Both the position numbers and the translations under genes were made by a program. Source: Oceanimonas marisflavi (lineage in GTDB: Bacteria; Pseudomonadota; Gammaproteobacteria; Enterobacterales; Aeromonadaceae). From it: DNA of 64,000 bases. Under the pieces are notes generated by a model. That model worked only from the letters and a program-made list of their open reading frames with translations, was not told the origin of the DNA and ran no database searches. Below, in pieces: positions 53,094-63,215 of the stretch (positions within the stretch are counted from its first letter, which is position 1; each line of letters begins with the position of its first letter). The DNA is taken from NCBI RefSeq assembly GCF_003049725.1, contig NZ_QAGM01000014.1, positions 1 to 64,000 of the forward strand, read 5' to 3'.

Positions 53094-54210
53094 AAAAAAA
53101 GCCTTAATTTCTGGTGTTACCGGGCAGGACGGCTCTTATTTATCCGATTTTTTATTAGAAAAAGGCTACGAAGTCCACGGTATTAAACGTCGGGCCTCTT
53201 CCTTCAACACCGAGCGTGTAGATCATATCTACCAGGATCCTCATGTAGATAACCAGAATTTCATCCTGCACTACGGTGATCTGACCGATTCATCCAACCT
53301 GACTCGCATTATTCAGCAAGTACAACCGGATGAAGTGTATAACCTAGGTGCTCAGTCCCATGTGGCAGTTAGCTTTGAATCGCCGGAATATACCGCCGAT
53401 GTGGATGCCATGGGCACCTTGCGTATTCTGGAAGCTATTCGTCTGTTGGGCCTGGAGAAGAAGACCCGTTTCTATCAGGCATCTACTTCAGAACTATACG
53501 GTCTTGTGCAGGAAACTCCTCAGAAGGAAACCACTCCCTTTTATCCGCGCTCACCCTATGCCGTAGCCAAGCTGTATGCTTACTGGATCACGGTTAACTA
53601 CCGCGAAGCTTATGGCATGTACGCCTGTAACGGTATTCTGTTTAACCATGAGTCTCCACGCCGGGGTGAAACCTTTGTTACCCGTAAAATTACCCGTGGT
53701 CTGGCCAATATCGCTCAGGGACTGGAACAATGCCTGTTTATGGGAAATATGGACGCACTGCGCGACTGGGGCCATGCCAAAGACTATGTGCGTATGCAGT
53801 GGATGATGCTGCAGCAGGAGCAGCCGGAAGATTTTGTGATTGCCACCGGTGTGCAATATTCGGTGCGTGAGTTTATTCGCTGGTCTGCCAAAGAGCTGGG
53901 CATTACTCTGAGGTTTGAAGGGGAAGGCGTGGATGAAATCGGCGTTGTTGAAAAAGTGTCTGGTGATAATGCGCCCGCGCTGAAGGCAGGGGATGTGGTT
54001 GTGCGGGTAGATCCGCATTACTTCCGCCCTGCAGAAGTGGAAACTCTGCTTGGAGACCCCAGCAATGCCAGGCAAAAGCTGGGCTGGACGCCGGAAATTA
54101 CCGTGCAGGAAATGTGTGCGGAAATGGTTCAGGAAGATCTGAAAGTGGCCAAGCGCCATGCCCTGCTCAAAGAGCACGGCCATGATGTGCCGGTGTCTGT
54201 AGAAAACTGA
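53071..54210 (+). CDS. gmd: GDP-mannose 4,6-dehydratase
   Basis: A 379-aa SDR enzyme, first step from GDP-mannose to GDP-L-fucose. NAD(P)-binding [28 protein letters not shown], catalytic STSELYG and [15 protein letters not shown], and [20 protein letters not shown]. The ATG at 53071, with AAGGG upstream, is used; it lies within the preceding gene. Next gene is fcl. Confidence 0.97.
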   Translation: MKSNYSIRKKALISGVTGQDGSYLSDFLLEKGYEVHGIKRRASSFNTERVDHIYQDPHVDNQNFILHYGDLTDSSNLTRIIQQVQPDEVYNLGAQSHVAVSFESPEYTADVDAMGTLRILEAIRLLGLEKKTRFYQASTSELYGLVQETPQKETTPFYPRSPYAVAKLYAYWITVNYREAYGMYACNGILFNHESPRRGETFVTRKITRGLANIAQGLEQCLFMGNMDALRDWGHAKDYVRMQWMMLQQEQPEDFVIATGVQYSVREFIRWSAKELGITLRFEGEGVDEIGVVEKVSGDNAPALKAGDVVVRVDPHYFRPAEVETLLGDPSNARQKLGWTPEITVQEMCAEMVQEDLKVAKRHALLKEHGHDVPVSVEN

Positions 54211-54274
54211 TTTACTTCTGGCATCCATTCAGAGCCCGCAGCTGAAACGGGCTTTTCATTTCAAGGAAGCATCC

Positions 54275-55237
54275 ATGCAACCGACCATTTTTGTAGCAGG
54301 CCACCGTGGCATGGTGGGCTCTGCTATTGTCCGCCGCCTGCAAGCTCAGGGCCAGTCCAATATTGTTACCGCCAGCCGGAGCGAGCTTAATCTGCTGGAT
54401 CAGGCAGCGGTGCAAGATTTTTTCAAGCAACACAGTATTGATCAGGTTTACCTGGCCGCCGCCAAAGTGGGCGGCATTCATGCCAATAATGAATATCCGG
54501 CCGAGTTCATTTATGAAAACCTGATGATTGAGGCCAATATTATTCATGCGGCGTACACCACAGGTGTGAAGAAACTGCTGTTCCTGGGCTCTTCCTGTAT
54601 TTACCCCAAGCTGGCCGAGCAGCCCATGAAGGAAGAGGCCTTGTTAACCGGTACCCTTGAGCCCACCAACGAGCCCTATGCCATTGCCAAGATTGCCGGC
54701 ATCAAGCTGTGCGAAAGCTACAGCCGGCAATATGGCGTGGATTACCGCAGTGTGATGCCCACCAACCTCTATGGCACCAACGATAACTTTCATCCGGAAA
54801 ACAGCCATGTTATTCCGGCCATGATGCGCCGTTTTCACGAAGCCAGGCTGAACGATGCCAAAGAGGTTGTTATCTGGGGTACAGGTACACCCATGCGTGA
54901 GTTTTTGCATGTAGACGACATGGCGGCGGCCTCTGTGCATGTGATGGACCTGAGCACTGAGGTCTACGCTGAGCATACCAGTCCGATGTTGTCACATATC
55001 AATGTGGGAACAGGCATTGACTGTACCATTCGTGAGCTGGCGGAAACCATGGCGAGGGTGGTCGGTTTTAAGGGTAAGCTGCGCTTTGACACCAGCAAGC
55101 CGGACGGCACGCCACGCAAGCTGATGGATGTATCGCGACTGCGGGCACTGGGCTGGCAGGCAAGCATTACCCTTGAAGATGGCCTTACCAGTACCTATCG
55201 CTGGTATCTGGGCAATATTGACAGTGTAAGAAGCTGA
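54275..55237 (+). CDS. fcl: GDP-L-fucose synthase
   Basis: A 320-aa epimerase/reductase that converts GDP-4-keto-6-deoxymannose to GDP-L-fucose. [45 protein letters not shown], and the catalytic [10 protein letters not shown]. Ribosome binding site AAGGAAG. Follows gmd as in colanic-acid and O-antigen loci. Confidence 0.97.
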   Translation: MQPTIFVAGHRGMVGSAIVRRLQAQGQSNIVTASRSELNLLDQAAVQDFFKQHSIDQVYLAAAKVGGIHANNEYPAEFIYENLMIEANIIHAAYTTGVKKLLFLGSSCIYPKLAEQPMKEEALLTGTLEPTNEPYAIAKIAGIKLCESYSRQYGVDYRSVMPTNLYGTNDNFHPENSHVIPAMMRRFHEARLNDAKEVVIWGTGTPMREFLHVDDMAAASVHVMDLSTEVYAEHTSPMLSHINVGTGIDCTIRELAETMARVVGFKGKLRFDTSKPDGTPRKLMDVSRLRALGWQASITLEDGLTSTYRWYLGNIDSVRS

Positions 55238-55263
55238 CTTTTCCCTTTTTCAGGATTTTTCTC

Positions 55264-55734
55264 GTGTGGCTTGATACGAACACCTTTAAAACCGTAGTGG
55301 CGTCCACCCCATTGGTGTCTATCGATCTGGTGGTGGAAAACGAACAGGGCGAGATCCTGCTTGGCAAACGCCTGAACCGCCCGGCTCAGGGGCTCTGGTT
55401 TGTGCCCGGTGGCCGCATTCAGAAAAATGAAACCCTGGACGCCGCCTTTATACGGCTGACTACCGAAGAGCTGGGTTTGCCGCTTGAGCGCAGCCATGCC
55501 CGGCTGCTGGATGTGTATGAACACTTTTATAACGACAGCGTGTTTGAGCCGGGCCCTGATGCGCCAAGCACCCATTATGTGGTGCTGGGGTACCACATTG
55601 TATTGCCTGCCGGCCAGTCATTCGCACCGCCTGCGGCTCAGCATGGCGAATATCAGTGGTGGCCGGTGGAAGCCATGCAGACCAGCAACAAGGTACATGC
55701 CAACACCCGCGCTTACCTTGGCGCCTTGCGTTAA
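55264..55734 (+). CDS. gmm: GDP-mannose mannosyl hydrolase (Nudix)
   Basis: A 156-aa NudD/Gmm protein. STPLVSIDLVVENEQGEILLGKR, WFVPGGRIQKNETLDAAFIRLTTEELG (the modified Nudix box of this family, residues about 47-75), then HYVVLGYHIVLP. It hydrolyses GDP-mannose to GDP and mannose and may balance the pool feeding GDP-fucose. Start is GTG at 55264. Confidence 0.93.
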   Translation: MWLDTNTFKTVVASTPLVSIDLVVENEQGEILLGKRLNRPAQGLWFVPGGRIQKNETLDAAFIRLTTEELGLPLERSHARLLDVYEHFYNDSVFEPGPDAPSTHYVVLGYHIVLPAGQSFAPPAAQHGEYQWWPVEAMQTSNKVHANTRAYLGALR

Positions 55735-55769
55735 TAGCCCATAGTTAACAACAAAAATTAGGTTTATTC

Positions 55770-57194
55770 ATGCTTTTTCCCGTGATTATGGCCGGCGGCT
55801 CCGGCTCGCGCCTGTGGCCGCTTTCCCGCCAGCTCCACCCCAAGCAGTTTTTGCCCTTGGCCGATGAACAACTGTCCATGCTGCAGGCTACGTTAAAGCG
55901 GCTGGACGGGCTGGAAACGGCAGCCCCGAGTTTAATCTGCAATGAGCAGCACCGCTTTCTGGCGGCCGAGCAGCTGCGCCAGTTGGGTGTGCAGCAGGCC
56001 AACATTTTGCTGGAGCCGGTGGGGCGCAACACGGCCCCGGCCATTGCCCTGGCAGCGCTGCAGGCCTGCCAGCAGGAAGAAGACCCTGTGCTGCTGGTGC
56101 TGGCGGCAGACCATGTTATTCAGGATGTGGCCGCCTTTCATGCCAGCATTGCGGCGGCCCTGCCATTGGCGCAGGCCGGCAAGCTGGTCACCTTTGGCAT
56201 TGTGCCCACCCAGCCGGAAACCGGCTATGGCTATATTCGCCGGGGCCAGCCGCTGGAAGTGGCCGGCGAGCCGCAGGGCGGCTACGGCGTGGCCCAGTTT
56301 GTGGAAAAGCCGGACTCGGCTACGGCGCAGCAATACCTGGCCAGTGGCGACTATTACTGGAACAGCGGCATGTTCCTGTTCCGCGCCCGCCGTTATCTGG
56401 AAGAGTTAGAAGCGTTTCAGCCGGGCATGCTGGCCGCCTGCCGGCAGGCCATGGCAGGGGCACAGCGGGATCTCGACTTTATTCGGGTAGAAGCCGCCGC
56501 CTTTGCGCAATGCCCGGATATTTCGGTGGACTATGCGGTGATGGAAAAAACCAGCGATGCCGCCATGGTGCCGCTGAATGCCGGCTGGAACGATGTGGGC
56601 TCCTGGTCCGCATTGTGGGAAGTGCAGAGCAAAAACGACCAGGGCAACGCCCTGCACGGCGATGTGCTTACAGAGTTTACCCATAACACCTTTGTGCATG
56701 CCGAAAGCCGGCTGGTGACCACGGTCGGCGTAGACGATCTGGTGATAGTGGAAACCAAGGATGCGGTGCTGGTCGCCCACAAAGACAAGGTGCAGGAGGT
56801 GAAACAGATTGTTGGTCAGCTGAAAGATCAGGGCCGCAGCGAGCACATCAACCATCGGGAAGTGTATCGCCCCTGGGGCAAGTACGATGCCATTGAAAAC
56901 GGCGAGCGCTATCAGGTTAAGTGCATTACCGTCAAGCCCGGCGCCCGGCTCTCGGTGCAAATGCATCATCACCGCGCCGAGCACTGGATAGTGGTGAGCG
57001 GCACCGCCAGAGTGACCATTGGCGACAGCACCCGCCTGGTGACCGAAAACCAGTCTGTTTACATTCCCCTGGGCGAAGTTCATGCCCTGGAAAACCCCGG
57101 CAAAATTCCCCTGGAGCTGATTGAAGTGCAGTCCGGCGCCTACCTGGGTGAAGACGACATTGTGCGCTTTGACGATCGCTACGGCAGAAAGTAG
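55770..57194 (+). CDS. manC: mannose-1-phosphate guanylyltransferase / mannose-6-phosphate isomerase
   Basis: A 474-aa bifunctional type II PMI. N-terminal nucleotidyltransferase motif [24 protein letters not shown], middle FVEKPD, and C-terminal cupin isomerase domain with [22 protein letters not shown]. It makes GDP-mannose. Also named cpsB. Codon use is GC-rich again, unlike the genes at 48-53 kb. Confidence 0.96.
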   Translation: MLFPVIMAGGSGSRLWPLSRQLHPKQFLPLADEQLSMLQATLKRLDGLETAAPSLICNEQHRFLAAEQLRQLGVQQANILLEPVGRNTAPAIALAALQACQQEEDPVLLVLAADHVIQDVAAFHASIAAALPLAQAGKLVTFGIVPTQPETGYGYIRRGQPLEVAGEPQGGYGVAQFVEKPDSATAQQYLASGDYYWNSGMFLFRARRYLEELEAFQPGMLAACRQAMAGAQRDLDFIRVEAAAFAQCPDISVDYAVMEKTSDAAMVPLNAGWNDVGSWSALWEVQSKNDQGNALHGDVLTEFTHNTFVHAESRLVTTVGVDDLVIVETKDAVLVAHKDKVQEVKQIVGQLKDQGRSEHINHREVYRPWGKYDAIENGERYQVKCITVKPGARLSVQMHHHRAEHWIVVSGTARVTIGDSTRLVTENQSVYIPLGEVHALENPGKIPLELIEVQSGAYLGEDDIVRFDDRYGRK

Positions 57195-57201
57195 GACAAC
57201 C

Positions 57202-58566
57202 ATGACCCAATTAACCTGTTTCAAGGCCTACGACATTCGTGGGCGGCTGGGCGATGAGCTGAACGAAGACATTGCCTATCGTATTGGCCGGGCCTACGGC
57301 GAAGTGGTCAAGCCCGGCACGGTAGTGGTGGGCGGCGATATTCGTGAAACCAGCGAGGCGTTAAAGGCGGCGGTGGCCAATGGCCTGGCCGATGCGGGCG
57401 CCAATGTCATTGACTTAGGGCTCACCGGCACCGAAGAAGTGTATTTCGCCACCTTTCATTTGGAGGTGGACGGCGGCATTGAAGTAACCGCCTCTCACAA
57501 CCCCATTGACTATAACGGCATGAAGCTGGTGCGCGAGGGCAGTCGGCCCATTTCCGGCGACACCGGCCTGAAGGACATTCAGCAACTGGCAGAAAGCCAG
57601 AACTGGAGCGAGGTGGTAAAGCGCGGCACCATTACTCGGCAGGATCTCAAGGCCGAGTTTGCCAGACACATGGTGAGTTATGTGAATGCCGCCCGGCTCA
57701 AGCCGCTCAAGCTGGTGGTGAATGCCGGCAATGGCGCCGCCGGCCCGGCACTGGATGCCATTGAGCGGGAGCTGAGCGCCCTGGGTGTGCCTTTTGAGTT
57801 CATCAAGGTGCACCACCAGCCCGATGGTTCGTTTCCTAATGGCATTCCCAACCCCTTGCTGCCGGAAAACCGCGCCGCCACGCACGAGGCGGTGATTGCG
57901 CACCAGGCTGATATGGGCATTGCCTGGGACGGCGACTTCGACCGCTGCTTTTTGTTCGACGAGCAGGGCAATTTTATTGAGGGCTATTACATCGTTGGCC
58001 TGCTGGCGGAGGCGTTTTTGCAAAAGCAGCCCGGTGCCAAAATTATTCACGACCCGCGCCTCACCTGGAACACGGTGGATATTGTGTCCGCCAATGGTGG
58101 CGTGCCGGTGCAGTCCAAAACCGGCCATGCCTTTATCAAGGAGCGCATGCGCCGCGAAGACGCCGTTTATGGCGGCGAGATGAGTGCGCACCACTATTTT
58201 CGTGACTTTGCCTATTGCGACAGCGGCATGATCCCCTGGCTGCTGGTGGCCGAGCTGCTGTGCGTGAGCGGCAAGCCGCTCTCAACCCTGGTGAGCGAGC
58301 GCATGGCGGCCTATCCATCGTCCGGCGAGATCAACAGCCAGCTGGCCGATCCCAAGGCCGCCATTGCCCGGGTGCTGGAAACCTACCGCCCTCAGGCGCT
58401 GCAGGTGGATACCACAGACGGCATCAGCTTGGATATGGGGGAGTGGCGTTTTAACCTGCGCAGCTCGAACACCGAGCCGGTGGTGAGGCTGAATGTGGAA
58501 AGCCGGGCCAACCCCGAGCTGATGAATAATAAAACCGCAGAGCTGCTGGCCTGTTTGCGGGCATAA
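57202..58566 (+). CDS. manB: phosphomannomutase
   Basis: A 454-aa alpha-D-phosphohexomutase (also cpsG). Start at 57202 with AGGA upstream ([20 protein letters not shown]); the open frame upstream overlaps manC and is not used. Active-site serine loop [11 protein letters not shown], metal loop WDGDFDRC, sugar-binding [10 protein letters not shown] and phosphate-binding [12 protein letters not shown]. Interconverts mannose-6-P and mannose-1-P for ManC. Confidence 0.96.
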   Translation: MTQLTCFKAYDIRGRLGDELNEDIAYRIGRAYGEVVKPGTVVVGGDIRETSEALKAAVANGLADAGANVIDLGLTGTEEVYFATFHLEVDGGIEVTASHNPIDYNGMKLVREGSRPISGDTGLKDIQQLAESQNWSEVVKRGTITRQDLKAEFARHMVSYVNAARLKPLKLVVNAGNGAAGPALDAIERELSALGVPFEFIKVHHQPDGSFPNGIPNPLLPENRAATHEAVIAHQADMGIAWDGDFDRCFLFDEQGNFIEGYYIVGLLAEAFLQKQPGAKIIHDPRLTWNTVDIVSANGGVPVQSKTGHAFIKERMRREDAVYGGEMSAHHYFRDFAYCDSGMIPWLLVAELLCVSGKPLSTLVSERMAAYPSSGEINSQLADPKAAIARVLETYRPQALQVDTTDGISLDMGEWRFNLRSSNTEPVVRLNVESRANPELMNNKTAELLACLRA

Positions 58567-58750
58567 AGAGCGCACAATAATGTCACGAGCCATAAACGGA
58601 CTTACCGAACGTTACCCGGCCCAGTTGTTAATGCCGCTCGTGAACATGCTCGCAGTGATAATGGTATTGAGGTCATATACAACGGCCAGAGCCACGTCGG
58701 TTTAGTCTGATATGCTCATCAGTAATTTCACAAAAAATAAAGAACAGAAA

Positions 58751-59926
58751 ATGTCAAATTATAACATCACCATCGCTGGTACAGGTTACGTGGGGTTGTC
58801 CAATGCCATGTTGCTGGCACAACATAATTCAGTTATTGCCATCGACATTATCCCAGAAAAAGTTGATATGTTGAATGATCGGATGTCGCCTATTGCCGAT
58901 GCAGAAATTGAACATTTCCTTAAAGAAAAAAAACTAAATTTTCGAGCAACGCTTAGCAAAGAAGATGCATACGCCAATGCGGATTTCGTCATTATCGCAA
59001 CCCCAACCGACTACGATCCTGGAACGAATTACTTTAATATAGATAGTGTTGAAGCTGTGGTAAAGGATGTTATCGCCATCAATCCGGATGCAGTAATGGT
59101 CATCAAGTCAACTGTTCCAGTTGGGTATACGCAACGCTTGAAAGAAAAAACCGGCTTTCAAAACCTGATTTTTTCGCCCGAATTTTTACGGGAAGGCAAG
59201 GCTCTCTACGATAACCTATATCCTTCGCGAATTATCGTAGGAGAGCGTAGCGAACGTGCCGAACAGTTTGCCGGGCTACTACAACAGGGCGCAAAAAAGC
59301 AGGATGTGCCAGTACTGTTTACCGACAGCACCGAGGCCGAGGCAATAAAACTGTTTTCCAATACCTATCTGGCCATGCGGGTCGCCTACTTTAACGAGCT
59401 GGACACCTATGCCGAGAGTCACGGCCTTGACTCCTGTCAGATTATCGAGGGGGTCGGGTTGGATCCTCGCATTGGCAACCATTATCACAACCCTTCTTTT
59501 GGTTACGGTGGCTACTGTCTGCCAAAAGACACCAAGCAGTTACTGGCCAACTACCAGGACGTACCCAATAACATCATTCAGGCGATTGTGGATGCAAACC
59601 GTACCCGCAAGGATTTTATTGCTGACTCGATACTCAAAAGAAACCCAAAAATAGTGGGCATCTACCGGCTGGTAATGAAAAGTGGTTCCGACAACTTTCG
59701 TGCATCTGCCATACAGGGTGTAATGAAACGCATCAAGGCCAAGGGTCTTGAAGTGATTATATATGAGCCTGCAATGGAAAAAGACGAGTTTTTTCACTCC
59801 AGAGTAATAAAAGATCTGGAAACCTTCAAACACTCGTGTGATGTTATTGTTACGAACCGCCATACTGAGGAACTTCATGATGTAAAGGATAAAGTCTATA
59901 CTCGGGATCTTTTTGGCAGTGACTAA
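58751..59926 (+). CDS. ugd: UDP-glucose 6-dehydrogenase
   Basis: A 391-aa NAD-dependent enzyme that oxidises UDP-glucose to UDP-glucuronate. [67 protein letters not shown] and the catalytic Cys in [14 protein letters not shown]. The start at 58751 gives [12 protein letters not shown]; 58712 is an upstream alternative. The length is that of Ugd/KfoF from capsule loci. It would supply the GlcA donor of the GAG-type synthase. Confidence 0.96.
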   Translation: MSNYNITIAGTGYVGLSNAMLLAQHNSVIAIDIIPEKVDMLNDRMSPIADAEIEHFLKEKKLNFRATLSKEDAYANADFVIIATPTDYDPGTNYFNIDSVEAVVKDVIAINPDAVMVIKSTVPVGYTQRLKEKTGFQNLIFSPEFLREGKALYDNLYPSRIIVGERSERAEQFAGLLQQGAKKQDVPVLFTDSTEAEAIKLFSNTYLAMRVAYFNELDTYAESHGLDSCQIIEGVGLDPRIGNHYHNPSFGYGGYCLPKDTKQLLANYQDVPNNIIQAIVDANRTRKDFIADSILKRNPKIVGIYRLVMKSGSDNFRASAIQGVMKRIKAKGLEVIIYEPAMEKDEFFHSRVIKDLETFKHSCDVIVTNRHTEELHDVKDKVYTRDLFGSD

Positions 59927-59973
59927 CTTTATGTGTTTTTTAATGACTTTCTCAACGCTGTGTTTTTTTTGCA

Positions 59974-62877
59974 ATGAGTAATGGTATGACAATTCGGTCC
60001 AAACTTGCTCGCTGGTTTCAGCGTTCATCAGCTGCCACTGAACAAGTAATGCCGGACAGTTTTGATGAACAAGCCTATTTGCAAGCCAACCCCGATGTAG
60101 CAGCCGCAGGAATGAATGCATGGTTTCATTACAACCATTATGGCCGCGCAGAGCAACGACAGTTACGCCGCAACCGGGCGTTAATCTATGAGCATCACCT
60201 CTGGCGTGGCCTTGAGCAACGCATGCATCCCTTGCTGCAGGCTCTGCTGAAGGACGGAAATGCCAGCGAGGAAGAACGCAGATCGGCGCTGTGGGTACTG
60301 GCTCGATGGGCTGCCTGGAAAAATACCTGGCCGGAAGTCGTCTCCTATTTACAAACGTATATTGACACGACTCCCGGCCATCACATCACGACTGGTATAT
60401 GGTTGCTGTATAGCACCGGACTACAACGTACTGGCCAGTATGATCAGGCTTTGCAAGTGCTTCTGCATGCTCAGCACCTGTTGCCGGAAGAAACTGATTT
60501 ATTACTGGCACAAGCCAATATAGAAGCGCACTCAACTACGGCCCAGTTAACACTGCTCAATCAGGTGTTCAGTCACCATCACCTTTCTCCAATAAGTACT
60601 ATACCGTCATCAGCTTCCCGTCTTGACGCTTTAAAGGCTGCAACGTCTGTCAAAAAAGAATCCGCTCTCTCAGCAAAACCAGTTCTGATCAGTGTAATTA
60701 TACCTGTCTATAACGCGGCCAGTTACATTGTTACCGCATTGCGCTCTCTGGCAGAGCAAACCTGGCCCAGACTTGAGCTGATCCTGGTGGATGATGCAAG
60801 TTACGATGATACACTCGCTGTAGTTCAAAGATGGCTGAAAAAGAACCCTCTTCCTTTTGGGAAAACCCTTAAGATACTCAAACAAGATAAAAATAATGGA
60901 GCATATGCTGCCCGTAATGCCGGACTAATGGTGGCCAGTGGTGATTTCATTACCATTCATGACAGTGATGACTGGTCTCACCCACAGAAAATTGAGTATC
61001 AGGCCCTGGCACTATTGAAAAAACCAGATTGCGTTGCCTCTTTTTCATACTGGGTCCGGGCATCTTCAGACTTACAGTTTGGCCAGTGGCGGGCTGATGA
61101 GCATTGGACCGAGAGAAATGAATCTTCTCTGTTATTCCGTCGCCAGGTTTTTAAAAAGCTTGGATACTGGGATAACGTGCGCGTGGCAGCCGACTCAGAA
61201 TACTTTTTGCGAATTCAGGCAGCATATGGAGCAGACAGCATAACTGCTGTATTACCAAAGGTGCCTTTATCTATTGGCCGAGTAATGCCAACTTCTCTTA
61301 CCCAGCTTAGTGAAACGCATCTGGTTACACAGCTTAATGGTGTACGAAAGCATTATATCGATGCGACACGGCGCTGGCATGCCAGCGCTCATTCACCAAA
61401 ACACCTGCATTTGTCAAAAAATCCGAAACTACGACCATTTTTAGCGCCTGCCGCATTATGTAGCAACAAAAAGCAAGCTCAGTTCACTCATCCAATCGAT
61501 ATCATTCAACAAAGCGCATGGTTTGATGCTCTCTGGTATACTCATAGTCATGCTGATTTACTGAACAGTACCACCGACCCAGCCTCCCATTACTACCAAT
61601 ATGGAGCGAAAGAAGGAAGAAGCCCCGGGCCGGCCTTCAGCCCATCCGGTTATGCCACTTTTTATTCAACACCAAAACATACTATTACTTATCAAGAGTC
61701 ATTGCTCCATTTCCTGTCAGCTGGTCAAGATCAGGGAAACATGCCCTGCCCGACACTATCGGGCGTGCAACCAGAGCATCCTGAACAGCCATGGATAGTG
61801 GTATGTGGTCACCAGGCAGACCAGAAAATATTTGGTGCTGAACGTTGTTTGCTGGATGTAGTAGCTGCCTTGTCGGCACTTAATCTGAATACAGTTGTCA
61901 CCTTACCCACCGCTGTAAACAAAGATTACCTGTCCGATATACGACAACACTGCCAGCACTTGGTAATTCTTCCTTACACTTGGTGGCATTCTGACAAACC
62001 AAGTTGCCAACGAACCATTGATCTATTTTCTGGTATATTCAGGAAGTATTCAATTTCATATCTTTTGGCCAACACAGTAGTGCTTGATGAACCGATACAA
62101 GCAGCGAAAAAATGCAATGTGACTGTTGCCTGGTATATTCACGAACTTGTTGACTCCGATGCCGACTTATGCAAAAGCCTGGGGGCAACCGCACCACACA
62201 TTCAGAAGCGTGTATCCACAATGGCGGACCTGGTGCTCGCAAACTCTCAAGCCGTCGCAAAATTATGGCCAAGCAAGCCTTCTTTAATAGTACCCAATGT
62301 ACTGAATACAACTGATTATGATATACCCTTTCCCGACTCCACTTCTCTACGGGTAGCATTGATTAGCAGCAACCTTCCGAAAAAAGGTCTGCAAGATTTT
62401 GTACAACTGGCCCAGCAAGTTGCCAACAATCAACAAGCCATAGACTTTTTGTTAATTGGTCCCGAGAATAACGAAATCAAAACATTAAAAACCAAGCAGG
62501 CTTCTGGTTCTCTACCAGAGAATTTAATTTTCATTGACTATATTCCAACAATAAGTGCAATAGCAAAAGCTGATGTGGTATTAAATTTATCGCATGTACA
62601 GGAGTCATTCGGACGCACCCTGTTAGAGGCGATGGCCGCTGCTCGCCCAGTTATCTGTTATGACTGGGGGGCGTTACCCGAACTGATAACTCATGGTGAA
62701 ACTGGGTTTCTCGCCCCAAAAGGTGATATAAAAAAAGTCGCTGAATACGTGACTCTTCTAGCCAACAATAAAATAATTCGCCTTAATATGGGGCTCTCTG
62801 GCAAGATGCGTGCACGAGAATTATACAGACCTGCTGTTATGCAGGAGGCCCTGGCACGCTGTTTTAAACTCAAGTGA
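59974..62877 (+). CDS. large multidomain glycosyltransferase (GT2 plus GT4)
   Basis: A 967-aa protein. A YLQANPDVAAAG...HYNHYG module lies at residues about 30-65, then a helical region, a GT2 domain (SVIIPVYN at 240-247, VDDAS, HDSDD at 329-333), a second module (WYTHSHADLLNS...HYYQYGAKEGR) near 520-545, and a GT4 domain near 620-960 (SSNLPKKGLQDF, ESFGRTLLEAMAAARPVICYDWGALPELI). Two transferase activities in one chain are likely; donors and acceptors are unknown. It shares its modules with the coiled-coil protein at 46696. Confidence 0.85.
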   Translation: MSNGMTIRSKLARWFQRSSAATEQVMPDSFDEQAYLQANPDVAAAGMNAWFHYNHYGRAEQRQLRRNRALIYEHHLWRGLEQRMHPLLQALLKDGNASEEERRSALWVLARWAAWKNTWPEVVSYLQTYIDTTPGHHITTGIWLLYSTGLQRTGQYDQALQVLLHAQHLLPEETDLLLAQANIEAHSTTAQLTLLNQVFSHHHLSPISTIPSSASRLDALKAATSVKKESALSAKPVLISVIIPVYNAASYIVTALRSLAEQTWPRLELILVDDASYDDTLAVVQRWLKKNPLPFGKTLKILKQDKNNGAYAARNAGLMVASGDFITIHDSDDWSHPQKIEYQALALLKKPDCVASFSYWVRASSDLQFGQWRADEHWTERNESSLLFRRQVFKKLGYWDNVRVAADSEYFLRIQAAYGADSITAVLPKVPLSIGRVMPTSLTQLSETHLVTQLNGVRKHYIDATRRWHASAHSPKHLHLSKNPKLRPFLAPAALCSNKKQAQFTHPIDIIQQSAWFDALWYTHSHADLLNSTTDPASHYYQYGAKEGRSPGPAFSPSGYATFYSTPKHTITYQESLLHFLSAGQDQGNMPCPTLSGVQPEHPEQPWIVVCGHQADQKIFGAERCLLDVVAALSALNLNTVVTLPTAVNKDYLSDIRQHCQHLVILPYTWWHSDKPSCQRTIDLFSGIFRKYSISYLLANTVVLDEPIQAAKKCNVTVAWYIHELVDSDADLCKSLGATAPHIQKRVSTMADLVLANSQAVAKLWPSKPSLIVPNVLNTTDYDIPFPDSTSLRVALISSNLPKKGLQDFVQLAQQVANNQQAIDFLLIGPENNEIKTLKTKQASGSLPENLIFIDYIPTISAIAKADVVLNLSHVQESFGRTLLEAMAAARPVICYDWGALPELITHGETGFLAPKGDIKKVAEYVTLLANNKIIRLNMGLSGKMRARELYRPAVMQEALARCFKLK

Positions 62878-62904
62878 ATATCATTTCTTAATATAGAGTG
62901 ATAT

Positions 62905-63214
62905 ATGCGATATCAGTCATTCCCTCAGGGTGAGAGCATACTTTGTTCAATGTGTGTTCTTATGGCGTGCGTACGTAAACTTTCGAGCTTTTCCCAGAAC
63001 GAAATCGTGAGAATTTCACATAGAAACGCAAACCCTGAACCACAAAACGACCGATTTTGAAGTATATTCTCGCCCTGGGCTTGAAGCAGTTCTGGAACTG
63101 AGTCTCGAGAACAACGGTGCCCGCATTCCTCTGACACGCATTTCTGTTACTTCAGAACAAACTGCTTCGCTAAGCACGAAACTAGCCCAAGGTTTTAAGA
63201 GGTTACGGAGTTAG
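62905..63214 (+). pseudogene. possible frameshifted small gene
   Basis: An ATG at 62905 (GAGTG upstream) opens 51 codons ending at TGA 63058-63060. The next frame is open from 63011 to TAG at 63212-63214. Removing one T of the TTTT run at 63054-63057 would join them through NDRFEVYSRPGLEAVLEL into a 102-residue protein. I do not recognise the product. It may be a decayed gene, a sequencing error or chance. Confidence 0.25.
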
Positions 63215-63215
63215 T

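Noticed and set aside
58580-58705. 41-codon plus-strand frame between manB and ugd
   Set aside because: Short, with no ribosome binding site and no recognisable motif; kept as intergenic sequence.
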